DNA of 64,000 nt. It comes from CAXMST01 sp963712765 (lineage in GTDB: Bacteria; Actinomycetota; Thermoleophilia; Solirubrobacterales; 70-9). The stretch covers positions 186,001 through 250,000 of the forward strand of contig CAVQIX010000004.1 in assembly GCA_963712765.1 (NCBI GenBank), in the 5' to 3' direction. Made by a program: the position numbers and the translations under genes. Position 1 is the first letter of the stretch; each line of letters begins with the position of its first letter. This document shows positions 58,401 to 64,000 of this stretch, in pieces. The notes beneath the pieces are model-generated. The model ran no database searches, was not told the DNA's origin, and saw nothing but the letters and a program-made list of their open reading frames with translations.

Positions 58401-60062
58401 GTGCACCCCGTACATGCCGCGGTCGGGGATCGTGCCGGCGTTGGTCACTGCCAACTGGCGGGCGCCCTTGCGACCGCGGATCGTGCCCGCCGTCCGGTCC
58501 CAGACCAGCCGGGGACGGAGCTCGGCGAAGCGCTCGGAGGGGTAGCGGCCGTCGAGCATGTCGAGCACGTTCTCGAGCTGTTCGCGACCGAGCTCCTCGA
58601 AGGGCTCGGTCGCGGTGACGACGCTCTCGACCTCGTCCAGGTCCCACTCGCGATCGGCGACCATCGAGACCAGGTGCTGGGCGAGCACGTCGAGCGGGTT
58701 GCGCGGGATCACGGTCTCCTCGATCTCGGCCGCGCGCATCTTCTTCGCGACGACCGCGCACTCGAGCAGGTCGGAGCGGAACTTGGGGAAGATCCGCCCC
58801 TTCGAGACGGCGCCGAGCTCGTGACCGGCGCGACCCACCCGCTGGATCCCGCGGGCGACCGACTTCGGCGACTCGACCTGGATCACGAGGTCGACCGCGC
58901 CCATATCGATCCCGAGCTCGAGCGAGGAGGTCGCCACGAGGCAGGGCAGCTTGCCCGACTTCAGCAGCTCCTCGACCACGATCCGCTCCTCGTGGGCGAG
59001 CGATCCGTGGTGCGCCCGCGCGATCTCGGGCGCGGGGCTCGAACCCTCCGGATCGGCCTCGGCGTGCTCGTCGGCGACCATCTCGTTCAGGCGCTTGGCG
59101 AGGCGCTCGGAGGCACGGCGGTTGTTGACGAAGATGATCGTGCTGGTGTGCTCTCGGACCAGCTCGAGCAGCTTCGGGTAGATGGCGGGCCAGATCGAGC
59201 GATGGTTGGGCTCGCCGGACAGCTCGGCGGCAATCCGATCGGCTCCGGCCTGCTCGCGATCGTCGGGAACTCCCGGGGTGCCGAGCGGCGGCGGCGGAGT
59301 CGCGCCCGGGTCGGCCATGTCCTGGACCGGTACCACGATCTCGAGGTCGAGCTCCTTGCGCACCCCGGCGTTGACGATCGCGCACTCCTTCTTGGGCCCG
59401 ACCAGGAACTTCGCGATCCGCTCCAACGGGCGCTGGGTCGCCGAGAGCCCGATCCTCTGCAGGGGCTGGCGCGGCAACCCCTCCAGCTCTTCCTCGCCGA
59501 GCTCGAGCTGCTCGTCGGCCTCGGGATTCTGGACGTGGTGGTCGAGCCGCTCGAGGGTGAGCGCCATGTGGGCGCCGCGCTTGGTCGGGGCGACGGCATG
59601 GATCTCGTCGACGATCACCGCCTCGACTCCCACCAGGATCTTGCGGGCCTGCGAGGTCATCATCAGATACAGCGACTCCGGCGTCGTGATCAGGATGTCG
59701 GGCGGGCGGCGGAGCATCGCCTGGCGGTCCTTCTGCGGGGTGTCGCCGGTGCGCAGACCGACGCTGATCTCGGCTCCGATCCCGGCCAGGGGGGCGCGCA
59801 GATTGCGTTCGACGTCGTAGGAGAGCGCCTTCAAGGGTGAGACATAGACGAGCTTGACGCCGGTGCCGAGCTGCTGGGGGCGGCGAGAGAGGTTGTCGAT
59901 CCCCCAGAGAAAGGCGGCGAGGGTCTTGCCCGACCCGGTCGGCGCGCAGATCAGCGTGCTGGCGCCGGTGGCTATCTTCGGCCAACCCGCCGCCTGAGCC
60001 GGTGTCGCGCCCTCGAACGAGCGCTCGAACCAGTCACGCGTGCGGTCGCTGAACCCGCCCAT
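55494..60062 (-). CDS. lhr: Lhr-type large ATP-dependent DNA helicase
   Basis: 1522 residues from ATG 60062 (GCGGAG upstream); an in-frame TTG at 60110 or ATG at 60122 would add 16 or 20 residues and cannot be excluded because TATGAT lies at 60118-60123. Helicase motifs: WPKIATG and APTGSGKTLAAF (I), VDEIHAV (II, DEIH), GLSATQRP (III), SLELGIDMG (V), QRVGRAGHE (VI). The winged-helix, beta-barrel and long C-terminal parts of full-length Lhr follow. Lhr is a 3'-5' translocase that unwinds RNA:DNA hybrids and is induced by DNA damage in mycobacteria. It contains a Lys/Glu-rich linker near the C terminus (EDGDGKEPEGKEERRGG). Confidence 0.93.
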   Translation of the reverse strand: MGGFSDRTRDWFERSFEGATPAQAAGWPKIATGASTLICAPTGSGKTLAAFLWGIDNLSRRPQQLGTGVKLVYVSPLKALSYDVERNLRAPLAGIGAEISVGLRTGDTPQKDRQAMLRRPPDILITTPESLYLMMTSQARKILVGVEAVIVDEIHAVAPTKRGAHMALTLERLDHHVQNPEADEQLELGEEELEGLPRQPLQRIGLSATQRPLERIAKFLVGPKKECAIVNAGVRKELDLEIVVPVQDMADPGATPPPPLGTPGVPDDREQAGADRIAAELSGEPNHRSIWPAIYPKLLELVREHTSTIIFVNNRRASERLAKRLNEMVADEHAEADPEGSSPAPEIARAHHGSLAHEERIVVEELLKSGKLPCLVATSSLELGIDMGAVDLVIQVESPKSVARGIQRVGRAGHELGAVSKGRIFPKFRSDLLECAVVAKKMRAAEIEETVIPRNPLDVLAQHLVSMVADREWDLDEVESVVTATEPFEELGREQLENVLDMLDGRYPSERFAELRPRLVWDRTAGTIRGRKGARQLAVTNAGTIPDRGMYGVHLPDGRRVGELDEEMVYEARPGQVFLLGASTWRIDDITRDRVIVTPAPGVPGAVPFWRGDGVGRTAELGRAIGEFSREAVSADPGELAEEYDLDRLAAENLVAYLREQQTATRVVPSDETIVIERFRDEIGDWRLCILSPFGGRVHAAWGLALSARIRNEHELEADAIWSDDGIVIHLPDADEAPSPDLVTLEPDEVEDLIVGELSGSALFGARFREAAGRSLLIPRAYPGKRTPLWQQRLKAQSLLEVAKDFPRFPVTLETYREVLKDVLDLPALTEILRDIASRRITLVEVETKSASPFASSLLFDYVATYMYEGDTPNAERRAAALALDRDLLRELLGQEELRELIDPVALSDLEDSLQHRNENARASDRDHLEQTLRRLGDLTDAEAAERVAEGYSAESMLAKLADERRAVKVRIAAEERWIAAQDGGLYRDALGVPVPSGLPEAFLEEVPEPMVALMRRYARTHGPFPTAQPARRYGVDVEAALRQMEAAGGLVRGELLPGGTEREWCDPEVLRRVRRASLAVLRKEVEAADVRELARFLPSWQNVDAHRPAGAGIDRLREALVPLQGVALTPEVWERDVLPRRLGAYSQAWLDQLTTGGEVVWIGAGPLGRGGRIALYFREDVRIAAPPPANAKLDRPEGELHDAIRELLADRPAFWLDVVTELEGEREELHAALWDLAWAGEVTNDAFAPLRAPRLRAVDRAESRRARRFSSRRVAANQAVQGRWSLVSELLDNAPATGPRLRAQAELMLERYGIVTRETVLSEGVPGGFTTLYGELSNLEILGTARRGYFVEGLGGAQFALAGAVERLRSMPRAEGRHLILAATDPAQPYGSQLPWPKPPLREAGAAAESEDGDGKEPEGKEERRGGRRPSRVAGAHVLSRDGEPLLYVERGGKGLLRLARMDVAELAAALSALSEAATAGELPRLGIERFDGESVLGSEVEAAMVEAGFSRQPKRLVASA

Positions 60063-60176
60063 GGCGTGCTCCGCAGTCCCTTTTTGGGTCGTTGTCGCGT
60101 CGGTGGCCAAGCCACCGATCATACGCCTCGCTCCGCGCGCCTCGGTGAGGTCCTAAGGGAGGGCTCTCAGCCCACC

Positions 60177-60728
60177 TCAGAAGGGAAGATCGTCGGCGAT
60201 CTCGACCAGCCGGGGCGCGGACCTGTCCCGCTCGGAGAGCATCGGATCCGCGATCGGCCACTCGACCCCGACGTCGGGGTCGTCCCAGGCGAACCCCGAT
60301 TCCGTTGCCGGGTCATAGAGAGAGGTGAGCTTGTAGGCGACGTCGGCGACGTCGCTGAGCACCTGGAAGCCGTGCGCGAAGCCGACCGGCACCCAGAGCT
60401 GGCGGTGGGCCTCGTCATCGAGGAGCTGCCCCTCCCAACTGCCGTATGTCGGGGACCCGCGGCGCAGGTCGACGGCGACGTCGAGGATCGCGCCGCGCAG
60501 GCAGCGGACCAGCTTTGCCTGGCCCGGCTCGGTCTGGAAGTGAAGGCCGCGCAGCGTCCCCTTGCGGGTCGAACGCGAGTGGTTCTCCTGCACGAACGGA
60601 CCCTCGATGCCGAACTCGCGCCAGGCGGGCTCCGAGAAGGTCTCGATCAGGAAGCCTCGACCGTCCCCGTGCACCTCGGGCTCGACCACGACCACGCCGT
60701 CAATCGAGGTTGGGATCGAGCGGGCCAT
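60177..60728 (-). CDS. rfbC: dTDP-4-dehydrorhamnose 3,5-epimerase
   Basis: 183 residues from ATG 60728, placed by TAGCCT 10 nt upstream. RmlC cupin motifs: DGRGFLIETF, QENHSRSTRKGTLRGLHFQ (active-site His), VRCLRGAILDVAVDLRRGSPTYG, and WVPVGFAHGFQVLSD. It epimerises dTDP-4-keto-6-deoxyglucose on the way to dTDP-L-rhamnose. The rfbB end lies at 63444, with flippase-like and delta-60 genes between, suggesting a surface-glycan locus continuing past the window. Confidence 0.95.
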   Translation of the reverse strand: MARSIPTSIDGVVVVEPEVHGDGRGFLIETFSEPAWREFGIEGPFVQENHSRSTRKGTLRGLHFQTEPGQAKLVRCLRGAILDVAVDLRRGSPTYGSWEGQLLDDEAHRQLWVPVGFAHGFQVLSDVADVAYKLTSLYDPATESGFAWDDPDVGVEWPIADPMLSERDRSAPRLVEIADDLPF

Positions 60729-60738
60729 CGGGCCGGAC

Positions 60739-60744
60739 AGGCTA
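60739..60744 (-). promoter_or_regulatory. -10 element TAGCCT of rfbC
   Basis: TAGCCT ends 10 nt before ATG 60728; argues against the upstream in-frame start at 60749. Confidence 0.55.
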
Positions 60745-60791
60745 GCCACTCGCTCGGTCCGTGGGGCTCTCGATCAGGCCGCCATGCAGCG

Positions 60792-60807
60792 GTCAACCAT
60801 GGTTGAC
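60792..60807. promoter_or_regulatory. 16-bp perfect palindrome, candidate operator
   Basis: GTCAACCATGGTTGAC, in the 134-bp divergent region between rfbC and the flippase-like gene. It includes TTGAC as its right arm, so a regulator bound here would cover a possible -35 element of the rightward promoter. Confidence 0.5.
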
Positions 60808-60862
60808 GCTGCAAGAATGGAGCATCGCGACCGTCGGGAGATCGCAGGAGAACCAGGGAGAG

Positions 60863-61876
60863 ATGCCCGGGGAGTTCTCCCTCCGCAGCTTGGGTAAAGG
60901 GCTGGCCAGGACCCTGGCGCTGATCACCGCTTTGGTCGCGATCGCTCTTCTGGCGCCGGGGCTCGACGAGGTCCGCGAACTGCTCGGCGACGCTGAACCC
61001 GGCTGGCTGCTGCTCGCTGGGGCATTCGAGGCTCTCTCCTTCGCCTCCTACATCGTCATGCTCGCGCCGATCTTCTGCCGCGGGATGTCCCCGCGCCGGA
61101 GCTGGCAGATCGGCGGCTCGGAGCTGGCAATAGGGTCGATCATTCCGACCAGCGGTGCCGCCGGGCTCGCCTTCGGCGCCTGGGTGCTGCACCGGGGTGG
61201 CATGAGCACCGGCCACATCGCCCGTCGCTCGGTCGCCTTCTTCCTGATCAAGAGCTCGGTCAACTTCGGCGCCGTCGCGCTGCTCGGGATCCTCGCCTTC
61301 GCCGGGGTGGGCCCCGATCTCTCGCCCCTGCTCACGATCCTGCCGGCCTCGATGGCGATCCTGACGATAGTCGCCGTGCTGGCGATCCCGAGGTTCGGCG
61401 TCGGCGAGGATCCGGGCGAGGACGCCGGCCGTGGCCGGCGACTTTGGTTCCGGACCAGGGAGGCGATCGTCACCGGAGTGATCGAGGTCAAGATCATCGC
61501 CCGGCGTCGCGAGCTGCGGGTCGTCGCCGGGGCGGTCGGCTACTGGCTCTTCGACAACGCCGTCCTGTGGGCCACCTTCCACGCGTTCGGCTTCGAGCCG
61601 GCGCTGATGGTCGTCCTGCTCGGCTACCTGATCGGGCAGCTGGGAGGACTGCTCCCGATCCCCGGCGGGATCGGCGGGATCGACGGCGGTCTGATCGGAA
61701 CCCTGATCGTCTACGGAGCGCCCGCCGCCGTTACCGCGGCCGCCGTACTCGCCTATCGGGTGATCCTTTTCTGGCTGCCGCTGCTACTCGGCGGCGTCGC
61801 CCTCTTCCAGCTGCGCCGGGACATGCCGAGCGGCAACGAGCTAACCGCAGGCGAGCCGAGCGCCGGCGCAGCCTGA
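60863..61876 (+). CDS. Flippase-like membrane protein (LPG synthase TM / UPF0104 family)
   Basis: 337 residues from ATG 60863 with GGGAGAG upstream. Eight or so helices; family features are SIIPTSGAAGLAFGAWVL, FFLIKSSVNF, GYWLFDNAVLWATFHAFGF and the signature LLGYLIGQLGGLLPIPGGIGGIDGGLIGTLIVYG. Members include the membrane part of MprF and putative glycan-lipid flippases. With rfbC/rfbB nearby, transport or modification of a surface lipid or glycan is plausible, but not proven. Possible regulation through the palindrome at 60792-60807. Confidence 0.85.
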   Translation: MPGEFSLRSLGKGLARTLALITALVAIALLAPGLDEVRELLGDAEPGWLLLAGAFEALSFASYIVMLAPIFCRGMSPRRSWQIGGSELAIGSIIPTSGAAGLAFGAWVLHRGGMSTGHIARRSVAFFLIKSSVNFGAVALLGILAFAGVGPDLSPLLTILPASMAILTIVAVLAIPRFGVGEDPGEDAGRGRRLWFRTREAIVTGVIEVKIIARRRELRVVAGAVGYWLFDNAVLWATFHAFGFEPALMVVLLGYLIGQLGGLLPIPGGIGGIDGGLIGTLIVYGAPAAVTAAAVLAYRVILFWLPLLLGGVALFQLRRDMPSGNELTAGEPSAGAA

Positions 61877-61947
61877 CCAGCCTCGGCCGGGCAGCAGCCC
61901 GATCCCGCTTCGCCCATCCGCCTCCGCCCCTCCCTGCCGCTCGGGCC

Positions 61948-61968
61948 AGGTGTGAGCGGAGCACACCT
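61948..61968. terminator. Hairpin between flippase-like and delta-60 genes
   Basis: AGGTGTG-AGCGGAG-CACACCT, a 7-bp stem 71 bp after the flippase stop and 17 bp before TTGACT. Could terminate the first gene or act as an operator for the second. Confidence 0.4.
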
Positions 61969-61984
61969 TGGGTGTCTGGCGGAC

Positions 61985-62014
61985 TTGACTGGGAGGGGCG
62001 ATCCTGGGCAGTAT
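61985..62014 (+). promoter_or_regulatory. Sigma-70-type promoter of delta-60-repeat gene
   Basis: TTGACT (61985-61990), 18-bp spacer, CAGTAT (62009-62014). Predicted start near 62021 gives an 18-nt leader with the AAGGAG ribosome binding site. Confidence 0.5.
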
Positions 62015-62038
62015 GGAAACAGAGGCAAGGAGCCGAGC

Positions 62039-63436
62039 ATGGGAAGCCGAACCGAAACCACCGCCGGGGACGTCCTCCGGACCCCCGATCGCATCGCCTG
62101 CGTGGTAGGGCTGTTGCTGATCCTCTTCGCGCTTCCGGCGACGGCCGTGGCGAAGGGACCGACGATCGACGAGCCCGGGAAGCTCAAGCTCGATCGCCTC
62201 TTCGGCGGTCGTAACCTGAGCGGCCCCAGCGTCCTCGACATGCAACCGCTCTCCGACAGCTCGGTGCTGGTCGCCACCAGCAATCTCGGATTCCGCGGCG
62301 AGTCGGGCGCGGCGGTCGCCAAGCTGACAGCGGAACTGGGGGCGGATTCGGCCTTTGGCAGCAAGGGTGTCCTCGGCGCGACCGCGCTCGGGGTCTCGGA
62401 TCGACAGACCTCCTCGGCGTCGGCGCTGATCCCGCTGGCCGACGGGGACTTCCTCGTCGCGGGAACGACCGGACGGAAGCAGCCGAAGCCGCAGCTCTAC
62501 GTCAGCCGGCGTCTCGCCGACGGCAGCGCCGACCCCGACTTCGGCGACGGGGGTACCGCACTGCTGGATCCCACCGGCGGACGTGAGCGGACGCAGCGCG
62601 ACGGGCTCGTGCTGCAGCCGGACGGGAGCATCGTCCTCGCCTTCCGGACCCGCGGCGTCGCTGGTCCGCAGCTCGGCCTGGTCCGACTCGATCCCGACGG
62701 CGCCCTCGATCCGAGCTTCGGCGACGACGGCACGTCATTGATCCCTACCGCTGTCCTGCGACCCGACCTTCTCGGTGGATTGCCGTCGGACGCGGTCGGG
62801 GCCACCTACGGATTCGACCTGGCCTCCGACTCGCGGGGCAGGCTCGCCGTCGTCACGTCGGTAGTAGATCGCGGCCGTCGCCTCTACGCCCACATCCCGG
62901 CCGTGGTCCGGCTCGGAGCCAACGGCTCGATCCGCGGGGAGACCAAGCTGCTGGACGTCGAGCCGCCGCGGAAGGCCGGCGAGTGGACGCAGTACGGGAC
63001 GACGGTCGAGTTCGACCGGCGCAACCGGATCATCGTCGGCGGAGGAGCGGGGTCGATCTCCAAGCGCGGACGGGAGCGCGGCTACTTCGCGATCTACCGG
63101 CTCCGAGGTGGCGGTCTCGACCGCCGCTTCGGCGACCGTGGGCGCAGCCTGATCAAGGCCCGGCCCGGCGACCTGGAGACGGGGGCGGTCGATCTCACGA
63201 TCGCCCCGGGGGGAAGGATCCTCGCGGCCGGCGTCTATGCCGGGGAGACCCGTGAGGGATACCTCGGCTCGACGGCCGTGGTCCGCTTCCGCAAGAACGG
63301 GAAGCCGGATCGCCGCTTCGGCGAGGGCGGCTTCTTCGGTCTGCGTCCCCAGCAGGACGACGGGCGGGCAATCGCGATCGATCCCGAGGGAAGAATCCTC
63401 GCCGCGGGGACCGACACCCTCACCCGACTCCGCTGA
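62039..63436 (+). CDS. Secreted delta-60-repeat beta-propeller protein
   Basis: 465 residues from ATG 62039, with AAGGAG six bases upstream. A signal peptide or anchor (IACVVGLLLILFALPATAVA) is followed by about six repeats of the delta-60 type: for example GDFLVAGTTGRKQ...RLADGSADPDFGDGGTAL, GSIVLAFRTRG...RLDPDGALDPSFGDDGTSL and GRILAAGVYAGE...RFRKNGKPDRRFGEGGF. Such repeats form a beta propeller outside the cell. Function unknown; similar proteins are abundant in Solirubrobacterales. Confidence 0.88.
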   Translation: MGSRTETTAGDVLRTPDRIACVVGLLLILFALPATAVAKGPTIDEPGKLKLDRLFGGRNLSGPSVLDMQPLSDSSVLVATSNLGFRGESGAAVAKLTAELGADSAFGSKGVLGATALGVSDRQTSSASALIPLADGDFLVAGTTGRKQPKPQLYVSRRLADGSADPDFGDGGTALLDPTGGRERTQRDGLVLQPDGSIVLAFRTRGVAGPQLGLVRLDPDGALDPSFGDDGTSLIPTAVLRPDLLGGLPSDAVGATYGFDLASDSRGRLAVVTSVVDRGRRLYAHIPAVVRLGANGSIRGETKLLDVEPPRKAGEWTQYGTTVEFDRRNRIIVGGGAGSISKRGRERGYFAIYRLRGGGLDRRFGDRGRSLIKARPGDLETGAVDLTIAPGGRILAAGVYAGETREGYLGSTAVVRFRKNGKPDRRFGEGGFFGLRPQQDDGRAIAIDPEGRILAAGTDTLTRLR

Positions 63437-63443
63437 GCCCGCG

Positions 63444-64000
63444 CTAGGAGCCGAGCTTGCGCCCGTACTGCTTCTCGTAGTACTCGCGGTACTCGCCGGA
63501 GCGGATCGGGCCCCACCACTGCTCGTTGTCGCGGTACCAGGCGACGGTGCGCTCGATTCCCTCGTCGAAGTCGACGGCGGCCTTCCAGCCGAGGCCCTGC
63601 GTGCGCTCGGCCGAGAGCGAGTAGCGGCGGTCGTGGCCTAGGCGGTCGCTGACGTAGGTGATCAACGACTCGTCGCGACCGGTCAGCTCGAGGATGCGCT
63701 TGATCACCTCGATGTTCGGCTTCTCGTCGAGGCCACCGACGTTGTAGACCTCGCCCGGCTCCCCCTTCTCGAGGACGACGTCGATGGCCGAGGCGAAGTC
63801 CTCGGTGAAGAGCCAGTTGCGGACCTGCATTCCGTCCCCGTAGACGGGGAGCGGATCCTCCGCCAGGGCGTTGAGGATGCAGAGCGGGATCAGCTTCTCC
63901 GGATGCTGAAAGGGGCCGTAGTTGTTGGAGGCGCGGACGATCAGCGCCTCGGCGCCGTAGGTGTGATGGAAGGCGCTGACCAGCAGGTCGCCGCCGCTCT
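63444..64000 (-). CDS. rfbB: dTDP-glucose 4,6-dehydratase, C-terminal part (5' end outside window)
   Basis: 185 codons up to the window edge. The RmlB pattern is clear: RASNNYGPFQHPEKLIPLCILNAL, LPVYGDGMQVRNWLFTEDFASAIDVVLEKG, YNVGGLDEKPNIEVIKRILEL, DRLGHDRRYSLSAERTQGLGWKA and a final WYRDNEQWWGPI. It converts dTDP-glucose to dTDP-4-keto-6-deoxyglucose, the step before RfbC. The catalytic TxxxYxxxK and the NAD-binding N terminus lie outside the window. Confidence 0.95.
   Translation of the reverse strand, partial: SGGDLLVSAFHHTYGAEALIVRASNNYGPFQHPEKLIPLCILNALAEDPLPVYGDGMQVRNWLFTEDFASAIDVVLEKGEPGEVYNVGGLDEKPNIEVIKRILELTGRDESLITYVSDRLGHDRRYSLSAERTQGLGWKAAVDFDEGIERTVAWYRDNEQWWGPIRSGEYREYYEKQYGRKLGS

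Noticed and set aside
57873..59840. 655-codon open frame on the + strand
   Set aside because: Antisense to lhr; third-position GC forces long open frames in high-GC DNA.
61948..61968. Second CRP site (TGTGA near CACA)
   Set aside because: TGTGAGCGGAGCACA has wrong spacing and lacks the TCACA half; kept only as a hairpin.
1..64000. tRNA or rRNA genes, insertion sequences, prophage, defence islands, attachment sites
   Set aside because: Looked for GTTCGA-type arms, transposase or integrase motifs, terminal repeats and restriction or toxin genes; none could be supported.

Overview
The window is high-GC bacterial chromosome (roughly 70% G+C) with about 62 protein genes, almost no intergenic space, and no tRNA, rRNA, CRISPR array, insertion sequence or prophage that I could see. 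The mix points to an actinobacterium of the Thermoleophilia/Solirubrobacterales kind: a PD40 propeller protein with a Lys-rich C-terminal tail, a delta-60-repeat protein, a SpoIID-like protein with its GHGVGMSQWGA motif at the N terminus, an AddB/AdnA-like nuclease, a DUF2342 metalloprotease, a 7Fe ferredoxin, and groESL under a CIRCE element. The lineage is inferred from gene content only.

Layout. 1-4.0 kb: end of a universal stress protein, a leftward flavin reductase / M20 hydrolase / DUF1611 operon, and a tandem UspA protein. 4.1-12 kb: DUF1385 protein, short FtsH-like protease, methylmalonyl-CoA epimerase / small protein / methyltransferase operon, BtrH-like protein with a membrane partner, PAP2 phosphatase and ychF. 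12-20.4 kb: MntP-like protein, a lytic transglycosylase fusion, an AttH/CrtC-like protein, SpoIID, an aldehyde dehydrogenase, fumC and a lipoprotein. 20.4-32.8 kb: ileS, cupredoxin, trxA, polyprenol-phosphate glycosyltransferase, polX, GH25 lysozyme, otsB, a TauE/SafE transporter split in two genes, arfB-like, YhaM-like, PAC2. 32.9-42.6 kb: AddB/AdnA-like protein with a degenerate Walker A motif, IMPase + DUF2342 pair, a basic coiled-coil protein behind a perfect CRP-type palindrome, a hairpin-rich intergenic region, mrp, alcohol dehydrogenase, ferredoxin, SDR. 42.6-55.5 kb: PD40 propeller, groEL-groES, DUF2254, ASCH, pcm, Crp, Nei-like glycosylase, ABC exporter, GT-C membrane protein, M23 peptidase. 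55.5-64 kb: Lhr helicase, rfbC, a flippase-like protein, delta-60-repeat protein and the end of rfbB (dTDP-rhamnose supply).

The clearest window-wide signal is transcriptional. At 27 starts a TANNNT hexamer (one is GATAAT) ends only 5-10 nt before the start codon, so the mRNA should begin at or within a few bases of ATG/GTG. Genes without this arrangement (fumC, groEL, groES, trxA, the aldehyde dehydrogenase, ftsH-like, flippase and delta-60 genes) carry good Shine-Dalgarno sequences instead. The rule was used to correct several start codons. Several divergent pairs have back-to-back leaderless promoters in 34-59 bp, and three convergent pairs share one CTAG for both stop codons.

Most genes are housekeeping: TCA and propionate metabolism, translation, ribosome rescue, proteostasis, DNA repair, cell-wall hydrolysis and surface sugars. 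I found no classical defence or biosynthetic cluster. The most unusual items are the split TauE/SafE pair, the helicase-nuclease lacking its Walker A lysine, the MntP-like protein with Asp16 replaced by Asn, the transglycosylase with a coiled coil inside its catalytic domain plus a LAS-type C-terminal domain, the CRP site, and the hairpin array at 38.87-38.99 kb.
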